From: Akkermansiaceae bacterium
Lineage (GTDB): Bacteria; Verrucomicrobiota; Verrucomicrobiia; Verrucomicrobiales; Akkermansiaceae
DNA: 64,000 nucleotides
Reading direction: 5' to 3'
NCBI GenBank assembly: GCA_905182475.1
Contig: CAJJBR010000056.1
Coordinates: forward strand, 48,233 to 112,232
Shown here one piece after another: positions 35,294-43,194 of the stretch; position 1 is the stretch's first letter; every line of letters begins with the position of its first letter. The notes under the pieces are model-generated. The model made no database searches. It was not told the origin of the DNA and was given only the letters and a program-made list of their open reading frames with translations. The translations under genes and the position numbers were made by a program.

Positions 35294-36067
35294 CTAGGCG
35301 TAGCGGTTAAATCCAGGGAACCTGAGGAATCCAACGAGAGCCTGCCCTGATCCTTTTGCAAAATCCACAGCCAGAGAACTAGGTGCTGAGATTGCAGCGA
35401 CGCAAGGAATTCCCACAGCCAAGGCTTTCTGCATAATCTCAAAAGATACCCTCCCTGAAACGAGAAGCCAGCAATCCGAAGTCGGAATCCCCTCCCCGAG
35501 CGCGTGACCGATTACTTTATCCACCGCGTTATGCCTGCCTATGTCCTCGCGTAGGGCGAGCAACTCTCCATCGAATCCAAACAAACCTGCGGCATGCAGC
35601 CCTCCTGTCGCCGAGAAATTCTCCTGACGGCTGCGAAGCTCAGCGGGAGCCGAAAGCAAAATTTCTGAAGACGGCATCCGCTTCGTTTCAAGTTTGGGAA
35701 ACTCCAAGAAAATCGCATCTAGAGTGGCCTTCCCACAAATCCCACAGGACGAACCGGCATACATGTTCCGCGTAAATTTCCCCAGGTCCACACGCTCCCC
35801 GTCATTAAGGAACACAAGTATCCGGTTCCCATCCGCCTCCACCTTCCTAACCTGAGCTGGAGATTTCAGAATCCCTTCGGTCACGAGAAATCCCGTCACC
35901 AGATCCGTATCGAAACCCGGGGTTCGCATCAGCACCGCTACCGGGTGACCGTCCAAACGCACCTCCAACGGCTCTTCGGCCACGACGTAATCAATCACGC
36001 TTCCACTAGCCCCGTTCGTATACCTTTCGATCCCGAACTCGCGGATCGCCATCTGCGTTTCATCCAT
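35294..36067 (-). CDS. fdhD: Formate dehydrogenase accessory sulfurtransferase
   Basis: The chosen start at 36067 (MDETQMAIREFG) gives 257 residues; the longer ORF start at 36136 would leave only 18 bp to the divergent thioredoxin-like gene. FdhD motifs are present: EEPLEVRLDG, TPGFDTDLVTGFLVTEG, the sulfur-carrying CGICGK loop, AAGLFGFDGELLALREDIGRHNAVDKVIG (in part) and SGRVSFEIMQKAL. It passes sulfur from IscS to the molybdenum cofactor of formate dehydrogenase. No formate dehydrogenase subunit is in the window. Confidence 0.95.
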   Translation of the reverse strand: MDETQMAIREFGIERYTNGASGSVIDYVVAEEPLEVRLDGHPVAVLMRTPGFDTDLVTGFLVTEGILKSPAQVRKVEADGNRILVFLNDGERVDLGKFTRNMYAGSSCGICGKATLDAIFLEFPKLETKRMPSSEILLSAPAELRSRQENFSATGGLHAAGLFGFDGELLALREDIGRHNAVDKVIGHALGEGIPTSDCWLLVSGRVSFEIMQKALAVGIPCVAAISAPSSLAVDFAKGSGQALVGFLRFPGFNRYA

Positions 36068-36154
36068 CCCGAAACCTGCATACTCCCGCAACCCTAAGCG
36101 AAGCAAATTTTCCGACTTGTAAGCAACCGTCTTCACGCTTCGTATAGCAGCAAC

Positions 36155-37300
36155 ATGAAAAAAATCACCACAGCCTTTCTCGCAGTGCTGGGCGGAATCG
36201 CCTTCGCAGCTAACGAAATCCCACCAGTTCTCGCCATAGGCTCCGATCTACCATCGTTTTCGCTCCCGGGCATTGATGGGAAAACTCATACTCAGAAAGA
36301 TTACGCGGATGCGAAAGTCCTCTGCATCATTTTTACCTGTAACCACTGCCCCGATTCCGTCGCAGCCGCTGCCCGCACCCAGGATATCCACGAGAAATAC
36401 AAGGACAAGGGCGTCGCCATCGTCGCCGTGAACGCGAACAACGCCGCGAGCCTTCGCCCCGACGAACTCGGCTACTCGCCCTACAACGATTCCTTAGAGG
36501 AAATGAAGCCCTTCGCCGAGAGCTATGGATGGACTTTCCCCTACCTCTACGATGGTGATGCCCAGAAATTCGCCACCGCCTGTGGTGCCCAATCCACCCC
36601 CCACGTTTTCGTTTTCGATGGAGACCGCAAGCTGCGCTACACCGGCCGCATGGACGATTCCCGCAGCTCTTCCGCACCTGTTGAAAATTCCTATCTCCGA
36701 AATGCCTTCGACGCGATCCTCGCCGCAAAAGAAGTTGAAGAGCCGGTAACACGCTCCTTTGGTTGTTCCACGAAATGGCTCTTCAAGGGTGACAGCGTCG
36801 CCGAGGAACAGAAGAAATGGGAGGAGATACCTGTCACCCTAGACGATCTCAACGAGAGCACTGCTAAACAGCTCCGCGCTAACAAATCTGGCAACGTCCG
36901 GGTGATTAATTTCTGGTCCACCACCTGTGGTCCGTGCGTCGCTGAGTTCCCAGATCTCGTCGAAACCTATCGCCGTTTCCAGAATCGCAATGTCGATTTC
37001 ATCTCGATCTCCATGGATCCCGTAGAGGACAAGGCGAAGGTCAAAAAATTCCTCGAATCTCGCCACGCAGCCCTCTCGAAACGCACCCAGAAATCCATGA
37101 AATCCGAAGGCCGCACCTCGAACAACTACATCTGGGTTGGCGACAATGCAGACAAACTCGCCGAAGCAATCTACTCCGAGTGGACTGGCGCGCTACCCCT
37201 CACCGTGATCGTTTCCCCTGAAGGAAACATCCTCTGGAACCACAGCGATGAGATCGACGTGGTCGAACTCCGGACACAGATCCTGAAAGGACTGAAATAA
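36155..37300 (+). CDS. Secreted double thioredoxin-fold (peroxiredoxin-like plus TlpA-like) protein
   Basis: The 381-residue protein has a signal peptide (MKKITTAFLAVLGGIAFA). The first domain (about residues 25-190) is AhpC/TSA-like with Cys62 and Cys65 in FTCNHCPDS. The second (about 225-381) is TlpA/ResA-like with Cys258 and Cys261 in STTCGPCVAEFPDL and a cis-Pro loop in GALPLTVIV. Two thiol-disulfide domains in one exported chain suggest handling of periplasmic thiols or peroxide; the partner is unknown. It is 88 bp from the chosen start of divergent fdhD. Confidence 0.9.
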   Translation: MKKITTAFLAVLGGIAFAANEIPPVLAIGSDLPSFSLPGIDGKTHTQKDYADAKVLCIIFTCNHCPDSVAAAARTQDIHEKYKDKGVAIVAVNANNAASLRPDELGYSPYNDSLEEMKPFAESYGWTFPYLYDGDAQKFATACGAQSTPHVFVFDGDRKLRYTGRMDDSRSSSAPVENSYLRNAFDAILAAKEVEEPVTRSFGCSTKWLFKGDSVAEEQKKWEEIPVTLDDLNESTAKQLRANKSGNVRVINFWSTTCGPCVAEFPDLVETYRRFQNRNVDFISISMDPVEDKAKVKKFLESRHAALSKRTQKSMKSEGRTSNNYIWVGDNADKLAEAIYSEWTGALPLTVIVSPEGNILWNHSDEIDVVELRTQILKGLK

Positions 37301-37309
37301 GCGCCTTCC

Positions 37310-37396
37310 GTGAACCCGCCACTCATTGATCCGCCAGCTCTTGTCACGGGGCAGACACTCTTGGTGGATGGCGTGATCTCAGTGGGTGCCACCTAA
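37310..37396 (+). pseudogene. C-terminal remnant of a short-chain dehydrogenase
   Basis: The frame GTG 37310 to TAA 37396 ends LVTGQTLLVDGVISVGAT, which matches the C-terminus of FabG-type SDR enzymes (TGQTLxVDGGxS). Only 28 residues remain and the rest of the gene is missing, since the thioredoxin-like gene ends 10 bp before. So it is a stub left by a deletion. Confidence 0.6.
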
Positions 37397-37537
37397 ACCG
37401 TTCCAAAAAAATAGGTAGCTCCGATTACTACGCGATCCCGTAATATACGAATTACAAAAACATGGCAACATAGCTTCAGCAGCCGGAGCTGAATCGCTTC
37501 CCCCATTCCGCTCAAACTGTGTCCCGGATTCTCCACA

Positions 37538-37576
37538 AAGGGGGCGGTGCCGAAAGGTTCCGCCCCTTGCCTTTTC
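37538..37576 (+). terminator. Possible terminator
   Basis: AAGGGGGCGG (37538-37547) and CCGCCCCTT (37560-37568) form a stem with a 12-base loop and one bulged G, followed by GCCTTTT. It lies in the gene-remnant zone, 31 bp before the zinc-ribbon pseudogene. Confidence 0.5.
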
Positions 37577-37606
37577 CAAACACGTAGTCATTCTCTTCAC
37601 AATCCT

Positions 37607-37962
37607 ATGAAAAGTGCCCCTTCTGCGCTGAAGAGATCCAAGACGAAGCCATTAAGTGCAAGCATTGTTCCGAGTTTCTGGATGGCTCGAACCGGCATAT
37701 TCATTACCCTCCCCCTATCCCCACAAACCCGGCAAACACTCTGCCCTAGTATTTCAGCACGACGTTTATCGTCATCATGCTTCTCAGCGTCGGCCCGCTT
37801 GCCCTACTTCTTATTTGGGCGCGCCCGAAGCTTTCCGTGAAGTGGAAAGTCGGCATTACCATTATCGTCCTACGATTCACATGAGGGCTGTGGCTACTCA
37901 CCGAATACGCAATAAAGTCACTCAAAGACTCTTTGGAGTTGTATCAGAACATGGGCATCTGA
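37607..37962 (+). pseudogene. Zinc-ribbon plus transmembrane protein, decayed
   Basis: The frame entered by TGC 37615 reads KCPFCAEEIQDEAIKCKHC and SEFLDG, a typical zinc ribbon, but the ATG at 37607 is out of frame with it by one missing A (ATGAAAAG where ATGAAAAAG would give MKKCPFC). Further on, in the same frame, TAG (37747-37749) interrupts before YFSTTFIVIMLLSVGPLALL, a membrane helix, and TGA (37882-37884) interrupts before GLWLLTEYAIKSLKDSLELY; the final TGA is 37960-37962. Both internal stops could be former TGG codons. So about 118 codons of an ancestral small membrane protein are preserved with three lesions. Confidence 0.75.
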
Positions 37963-38011
37963 GCCGTTATCCCCACTTGCAAAACGGCTTATCTAATCCC
38001 ATCGTCCACCT

Positions 38012-39430
38012 ATGAAAATCTGGCTTTTCCCGCTTTGGTTCCTGTTGGCACTTCCGCTTGCGGCACAATCCTATGCACCCGTAAGGGAAAAGCCTCCGCA
38101 GATCACCCGCGAGTTCCGCGCTGCATGGGTCACCGCCATTTACAACATCGACTGGCCATCGAAATCCGGCCTCGCCGCCTCCACCCAGCAAGCGGAAGCA
38201 CGTGCCATTCTCAACAAGCTCGTTTCCCTGAAAATGAACGCCGTGATCCTCCAAGTGAGGCCGCACGCCGACGCCCTCTACGCATCGAGCAAGGAACCAT
38301 GGTCTCCGTGGCTCACAGGAACCATGGGCAAATCTCCCGGCTACGATCCCCTAGCCTACTGGATCCAACAGGCACAGGCACGCGGAATTGAAGTCCACGC
38401 CTGGTTCAACCCCTTTCGAGCCCTTTCTAACACCTCCCACTCCTGCAACGGAAACCACATTTCTCGCACCAAGCCGCACATCATCAAGAAATACGGCACC
38501 ATGCTCTGGTGCGATCCATCGCACCCCGATACCCGCTCCCAAGCCCTCAGCGTGATCCTCGATGTCGTCCGCCGCTATGACATCGATGGAGTCCACCTCG
38601 ACGACTACTTTTACCCATACCCAAAACCCGGACTCACCTTCAACGACGGAAAATCCCCCGCACAGCGCCGCGCCGTGATCGATTCCTTCGTCAGCCAACT
38701 TTACTCCTCCGTAAAAAAGCAGAAGCCCTGGGTGCGGGTCGGCATCAGCCCCTTCGGCATCTGGAGACCCGGCGTCCCCGGCGGTATTGAAGCGGGTCTC
38801 GATTCTTACCAAGACCTCGCAGCCGATTCCCGAAAATGGTTGAAAAACGGTTGGGTGGACTACCTTGCCCCTCAGCTTTACTGGCGCATCTCTCCACAGA
38901 AGCAAAGCTACTCCGCCCTACTCGAATGGTGGCGCGGACAGGGTTCCCGTCCCGTGTGGCCGGGCATCGCCACCACTCGCATCCAGTCTTCAGAAGACCC
39001 CGGACGACCAGCCTCGGAAATCGTCAAACAGATCGGACTCTCCCGGAAAATTGGAAGGAACTGGGTCGGGCACATCCACTGGAGCGTAAAAGGCCTGATG
39101 AAAAACCTAGGTGGTATCACCGACCAACTCTCCAAAGTATATACCCAACCTGTCGCCGTCCCACCAATGCCATGGATCAGCAAAAGCGCACCCAACGTGC
39201 CCGGTGCCGGTGCAATCGTCCAAGGCGACAAGACCTCCGTCCGATGGGAGACCGGAGGAACCACCGCCAAAGTCGTAGTCCAAGCACGCTACGGCAAAAC
39301 TTGGCGCACAGCCGCAATCGTCCCCGCCAGAGCGAAATCCATATCCATCCCCCGCGCGGACGCCGTCGCCGTCTCTGCACTCGACCGTTTCGGAAATTCC
39401 TCCGCTCCAAAAGTCCTCGCTATCCGCTAA
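38012..39430 (+). CDS. Family 10-like glycosyl hydrolase (GHL10, DUF187)
   Basis: The 472-residue protein has a signal peptide (MKIWLFPLWFLLALPLAAQ). The catalytic TIM-barrel (about residues 30-360) shows GHL10 motifs: REFRAAWVTAIYNIDWPS, LKMNAVILQVRPHADALY, GIEVHAWFNPFRA, YDIDGVHLDDYFYPYP and VRVGISPFGIWRPG, where the acidic DD/HLDDYF is the likely active-site area. A C-terminal beta-sandwich (about 390-472) follows. GHL10 enzymes cleave peptidoglycan-like or polysaccharide substrates; here the substrate is unknown. It precedes the DUF1080 gene by 44 bp, so co-expression is likely. Confidence 0.9.
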   Translation: MKIWLFPLWFLLALPLAAQSYAPVREKPPQITREFRAAWVTAIYNIDWPSKSGLAASTQQAEARAILNKLVSLKMNAVILQVRPHADALYASSKEPWSPWLTGTMGKSPGYDPLAYWIQQAQARGIEVHAWFNPFRALSNTSHSCNGNHISRTKPHIIKKYGTMLWCDPSHPDTRSQALSVILDVVRRYDIDGVHLDDYFYPYPKPGLTFNDGKSPAQRRAVIDSFVSQLYSSVKKQKPWVRVGISPFGIWRPGVPGGIEAGLDSYQDLAADSRKWLKNGWVDYLAPQLYWRISPQKQSYSALLEWWRGQGSRPVWPGIATTRIQSSEDPGRPASEIVKQIGLSRKIGRNWVGHIHWSVKGLMKNLGGITDQLSKVYTQPVAVPPMPWISKSAPNVPGAGAIVQGDKTSVRWETGGTTAKVVVQARYGKTWRTAAIVPARAKSISIPRADAVAVSALDRFGNSSAPKVLAIR

Positions 39431-39474
39431 TCCGGAATCGAAATTTCCCCAACTCGCCACAAAACCCCTTCGAC

Positions 39475-40170
39475 ATGAAAATACTTCTCTCACTTTTACT
39501 AACCCTCCCACTCATGGGAGCCGAGATCAACACCCTCACCACCGAGGAAAAGGCCGATGGCTGGCAGTTGCTCTTCAACGGCCACGATCTGAACAACTGG
39601 CGCGCATACCGTTCCGAAGACAGGCCAAAGGCCGGCTGGAAAGTCGAAGAAGGAATCTTGAAAAAACTCCAAGGTATCCCCGGAGGAAACATGATCACAA
39701 AAAGGAAATTCAAGGACTACACTCTCACTTGGGAAGGGCGAGTCTCTCAAAAAGGAAACAACGGCCTCAAGTATCTCGTCTCCGAAGACAGAGCTAGCGC
39801 ACCCGGCCTCGAGTTCCAGATCCTCGATGACAACGGCCACCCTGATTCGAAAAAAGGTGCAAAACGCCAAACGGGAGCCCTTTACGATATTTTCCCACCT
39901 GCCGAGGACAAGATACTCAAGCCCGTGGGCGAATGGAACCGCTCCCGTATCATCGTCCAAGGAAAGCACGTGGAGCATTGGATCAACGGCTCCCCCGTTC
40001 TCAAATACGAACTTGAAAGTCCGGAATTGATCGCCGCCATAGCCAAGAGTAAATTCAAAAAGGCTGCGGGATTTGAGAAAAAAATCGAAGGCCACATCAT
40101 GCTCACCGACCACAACGACGAGTGCTCGTTCCGTAACGTAAAGATTCGCCCAGGGGTCACGAAAAATTGA
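39475..40170 (+). CDS. DUF1080 (3-keto-disaccharide hydrolase / lectin-like) protein
   Basis: From the ATG at 39475 (MKILLSLLLTLPLMGAE) the protein is 231 residues with a signal peptide. The DUF1080 concanavalin-like fold shows as GWQLLFNGHDLNNWRAY near the start, WKVEEGILKK, FKDYTLTWEGRVSQKGNNGLKYL (in part), LEFQILDD, TGALYDIFPP and GEWNRSRIIVQGKHVEHWING. Members bind or hydrolyse sugars, and some cleave 3-keto-glycosides. The longer ORF runs through GHL10 out of frame and is not real. Functional link with GHL10 is inferred from spacing. Confidence 0.93.
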   Translation: MKILLSLLLTLPLMGAEINTLTTEEKADGWQLLFNGHDLNNWRAYRSEDRPKAGWKVEEGILKKLQGIPGGNMITKRKFKDYTLTWEGRVSQKGNNGLKYLVSEDRASAPGLEFQILDDNGHPDSKKGAKRQTGALYDIFPPAEDKILKPVGEWNRSRIIVQGKHVEHWINGSPVLKYELESPELIAAIAKSKFKKAAGFEKKIEGHIMLTDHNDECSFRNVKIRPGVTKN

Positions 40171-40179
40171 GCTGAATTC

Positions 40180-40366
40180 TGTATCTCGAAAAAGTCCATA
40201 AAACTTTGAACGTTCACTCCACCTAGGGGTCTTATCCCGTGAAGACCGTGCGAAAGGCGTGTTTTCATGTAAGGGTGAACAGCAGTTGTCAGCCTCAAAA
40301 TGCCTTTGGGTGTGTTGAAGTTGTTCAGCTTGGCCGTCGGGGTGGGTGCCTCGGCGGCCTTTTTTT
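40180..40366 (+). ncRNA. Candidate structured RNA or leader before rnd-metX
   Basis: The 332-bp gap after the DUF1080 gene holds several stems: GTTCACTC with GGGTGAAC as an outer stem (about 40214-40221 and 40274-40281), GGTCTT with AAGACC inside it, and at the end a strong terminator hairpin (40332-40366). The terminator is 137 bp before the rnd start. So either a small RNA ends here, or a conditional terminator controls rnd and metX. No known riboswitch or 6S consensus was recognised, so the class is unknown. Confidence 0.4.
40332..40366 (+). terminator. Strong Rho-independent terminator
   Basis: GGCCGTCGGGG (40332-40342) pairs with CCTCGGCGGCC (40349-40359), 11 pairs including G-T wobbles, six-base loop, followed by TTTTTTT. 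Confidence 0.9.
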
Positions 40367-40502
40367 GCCCTCCTCCCAAACCCGAAAAGGCGCGAGAACG
40401 GAAAATATTCCATCGGAGACATATCCGAAGACCCTAACATATTTACATTGTCACGGCATCCGGATTGCACTTCCATACCGTCCCTGTTCCCAAAAGCCCT
40501 CT

Positions 40503-41561
40503 ATGATTAGCTCAACCTCGCAACTCCAGCAGTTCCTAGAAAGCTGCCAACCTATCGGCGGCAAGAAGATTTGCGCCATCGATACCGAGGCCGATAGTTT
40601 GCACCGCCATCGCGAGTCCCTCTGCCTGATCCAGTTCACCGCAGGTGACGATTGCGTGCTTATCGACCCCCTAGCCATCGATGATCTCAGCCCCCTGGAC
40701 GAATACCTCCGGGACGCAATCGTCTGGATGCATGGCGCCGATTACGACATGACCATGCTCAAGCGTGAGTTCGGAAACCTGCCCGAAACCGTCTATGACA
40801 CCCAGATCGGAGCACGCCTCCTCGGGGTACAGAAATTCGGCCTAGGAAACCTAGTAGAACATTATTTTGATGTCGTCCTGTCGAAATCTTCACAAAAGGC
40901 AGACTGGGGAAAGCGCCCGCTTTCCCAGAAGATGATCGACTATGCCCTCAACGACGTCCACTACCTCTTGGAAATGGGCGACATAATCGTCAGTCAACTG
41001 AAGGAAAAAGGTCGCTACGAATGGTTCACCCAAAGCTGCGAAGCCGCCCAAGTAAAAGTCGCCGACCGCGACGACTCCAAGGAAGACCAGTGGCGCATCA
41101 ACGGCTCAGGGAAACTCGATCCCTACGGCCTCGCCTGCCTCCGCGCCCTTTGGCACTGGCGCGACAAGGAAGCCGAGTCCTGGGATAAGCCTTCCTTCAT
41201 GGTCGCCCCGAACCGGGTGCTCATCGAGTGGTGCCTACTGCTCTCTGATGGCAACAAGGTCGATCTCCCCAACCATTACCGCGGCGACCGCGTGAAACGT
41301 TTCCGCGAAATGCTCAACGAAGTCAAAGCCCTTCCGAAATCGGACTGGCCTACCCGTCCTGTAGTAAAGCGCCGCAAGCGCGACCGCGATTTCGACGACC
41401 GTGTCGATTCGTTCATCGCCAAGCGCAACGCCATCGCGAATGACCTTGGAATCGACGGATCCCTGATCGCTTCCCGCGCCGTAATCGAATCCATCTCCGC
41501 CAGCGAAACCACCCCTGAGGATCTCCTCATGGGCTGGCAGCTCAAGCTCCTCGAAATCTGA
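40503..41561 (+). CDS. rnd: Ribonuclease D
   Basis: From the ATG at 40503 (MISSTSQLQQFL) the protein is 352 residues. The DEDDy exonuclease motifs are present: AIDTEADSLHRHR (Exo I, D and E), WMHGADYDMTML (Exo II), and YALNDVHYLLEM (Exo III with Tyr and Asp). An HRDC-like helical C-terminal region follows (residues about 200-350). RNase D trims tRNA 3' ends and other stable RNAs. The longer ORF from 40239 runs through the structured RNA region and lacks support. It is 42 bp upstream of metX. Confidence 0.92.
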   Translation: MISSTSQLQQFLESCQPIGGKKICAIDTEADSLHRHRESLCLIQFTAGDDCVLIDPLAIDDLSPLDEYLRDAIVWMHGADYDMTMLKREFGNLPETVYDTQIGARLLGVQKFGLGNLVEHYFDVVLSKSSQKADWGKRPLSQKMIDYALNDVHYLLEMGDIIVSQLKEKGRYEWFTQSCEAAQVKVADRDDSKEDQWRINGSGKLDPYGLACLRALWHWRDKEAESWDKPSFMVAPNRVLIEWCLLLSDGNKVDLPNHYRGDRVKRFREMLNEVKALPKSDWPTRPVVKRRKRDRDFDDRVDSFIAKRNAIANDLGIDGSLIASRAVIESISASETTPEDLLMGWQLKLLEI

Positions 41562-41603
41562 GGAGACATCAATTCCAGTCCGACCCGCGAGTCTTCTTCG
41601 TTG

Positions 41604-42776
41604 ATGTTTGGATTGGAAAATCCAATGTTCCCTTCCATGCCCGCTGACACCAGCACCCAGTTTTTCACGAGCGACAAAGCATTCAAGCTTCGCGATGGCT
41701 CCTCCTTGCCCTCGCTCACCCTTGCGTATGAGACCTGGGGCGAGCTGAATGCGGATGGATCGAACGCCATCCTCCTTTTCCACGCTCTTTCCGGATCCCA
41801 CCACGCCTCTGGCCACAACCCTGGAATCCCCGGAATCGGCGATCTCTGGCAACCCGAACTTCACGACGGCTGGTGGGAAAATATGATCGGCTCCGGAAAA
41901 GCCATCGACACGGATCGCTATTTCGTCATCTGCCCGAACTATTTGGGCGGCTGCTACGGCTCCACCGGCCCGGCTTCCATCAACCCGGCAAACGGAAAGC
42001 ACTGGGGTTCCGATTTCCCCTCCGTTTCTGCAGCTGACCAGGTCAATGCAGTCGCGCTACTTCTCGACTCGCTCGGGATTGCAACACTCCACGCAACCAT
42101 CGGACCCTCCGTCGGCGGACTGATTTCCCTCACCTTTGCCACCCGACTCTCCCACCGCGTCCGCAATATCATCACCGTCGCCGCCGGTTTCAAAACCACC
42201 GTCCTTAACCGCTTGATCCTCTTCGAGCAGATTCTTGCAATCGAGAACGACCCGAATTTCAACGCCGGCGATTTCTACGGAAAAAATCCTCCTACCTACG
42301 GCCTAGCCCTCGCGCGAATGATTTCGCATAAGACCTTCGTCCATCTCGACTCCATCGAGAATCGCGCACGCCAAGACATCATCCAAGCAGATGACATACT
42401 CGCCTGGTACCGTGTCAGCGATCAGTTTCAAAGCTACATGCTTCACCAGGGGAAAAAATTCGTCCGCCGATTCGATGCGAACACCTACCTCCGCATCATC
42501 GATATGTGGTCCCGCTACGACGCCCTTTTCGAAGGCGACGCCGAAACCCCAGAAGAGCTATTTGCGAAGTGCAAGGCAGCCGATCAAAATTGGCTCGTTT
42601 TCTCAATCGATTCCGATTTCTGCTTCTATCCCGAGGAACAGGCCGAACTCGTCAAGTATTTGGAAAGCGCAAAAGTCGCCCCCATGCACATTACCGTCCA
42701 TTCGGACAAAGGGCACGACTCCTTCCTCCTCGAGCCGGATCTCTACACCCCGCACATCGCCTGGATGCTCCGCTAA
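41604..42776 (+). CDS. metX: Homoserine O-acetyltransferase-family protein
   Basis: The 390-residue alpha/beta-hydrolase has MetX signatures: LTLAYETWGELN, HALSGSHHASGHN, NYLGGCYGSTGPASINP, nucleophile Ser169 in GPSVGGL, and a C-terminal HSDKGHDSFLLE with the catalytic Asp and His. The enzyme acylates homoserine in methionine synthesis. The nucleophile elbow GPSVGG differs from the common GGSMGG, so another acyl donor or acceptor (succinyl, or serine) cannot be excluded. A TTG at 41601 and an ATG at 41637 are alternative starts. It is 6 bp upstream of a small membrane protein. Confidence 0.85.
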   Translation: MFGLENPMFPSMPADTSTQFFTSDKAFKLRDGSSLPSLTLAYETWGELNADGSNAILLFHALSGSHHASGHNPGIPGIGDLWQPELHDGWWENMIGSGKAIDTDRYFVICPNYLGGCYGSTGPASINPANGKHWGSDFPSVSAADQVNAVALLLDSLGIATLHATIGPSVGGLISLTFATRLSHRVRNIITVAAGFKTTVLNRLILFEQILAIENDPNFNAGDFYGKNPPTYGLALARMISHKTFVHLDSIENRARQDIIQADDILAWYRVSDQFQSYMLHQGKKFVRRFDANTYLRIIDMWSRYDALFEGDAETPEELFAKCKAADQNWLVFSIDSDFCFYPEEQAELVKYLESAKVAPMHITVHSDKGHDSFLLEPDLYTPHIAWMLR

Positions 42777-42782
42777 ACCACC

Positions 42783-43172
42783 ATGGTTCGTTTCTCTATA
42801 TTCATCGCCGCCGCAGCCATTATCGGCCTCGGCGTCATCGGTATGAACCAGTTGGATAAGGACAATGGCATGGCCTTCCTTCTTGGAGCACTCACCCTCG
42901 GCGGCGGATTTCTCATCTGCGGCCTCTTCAGCCTGAAAATGCAGTGGCACGGAATCGTCGGCGCAGGCGTCCTCGCACTCCTAGGCCTCGGACGCGGTAT
43001 CTTGAACCTCCCAGGTATCGCCCAATTCTTCTCCGGCGACCGCCCACGAGGCAGCGCCCCCGCCTTCGAACTCGCCACCCTAATCATCTGCGCCTACCTG
43101 CTCCTCCGCATCTGGCAGGCATGGACGCGGGAGCTCATCCGGCGGAGGATGGAAGAACCATTCGAAGAGTAG
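42783..43172 (+). CDS. Small membrane protein of unknown function
   Basis: The 129-residue protein has about four hydrophobic segments (FSIFIAAAAIIGLGVIGMN, MAFLLGALTLGGGFLICGLF, GIVGAGVLALLGLGRGIL, ELATLIICAYLLLRIWQAW) and a short charged end (RELIRRRMEEPFEE). I recognise no family. It starts 6 bp after metX and is probably co-transcribed with rnd and metX; a shared function is not evident. Confidence 0.65.
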   Translation: MVRFSIFIAAAAIIGLGVIGMNQLDKDNGMAFLLGALTLGGGFLICGLFSLKMQWHGIVGAGVLALLGLGRGILNLPGIAQFFSGDRPRGSAPAFELATLIICAYLLLRIWQAWTRELIRRRMEEPFEE

Positions 43173-43194
43173 GAGCAATCCGGCTCGGATCCAA

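Noticed and set aside
37747..37884. Recoding of TAG and TGA as Trp in the zinc-ribbon gene
   Set aside because: A third lesion (frame error after ATG) and intact TAG/TGA stop use elsewhere make decay far likelier.
38836..39474. N-terminal extension of the DUF1080 ORF
   Set aside because: It is an out-of-frame reading of the GHL10 gene; a signal peptide begins at 39475.
40180..40366. SAM riboswitch, 6S RNA or SRP RNA identity for the structured region
   Set aside because: None of the consensus cores I know could be found; only stems and a terminator are supported.
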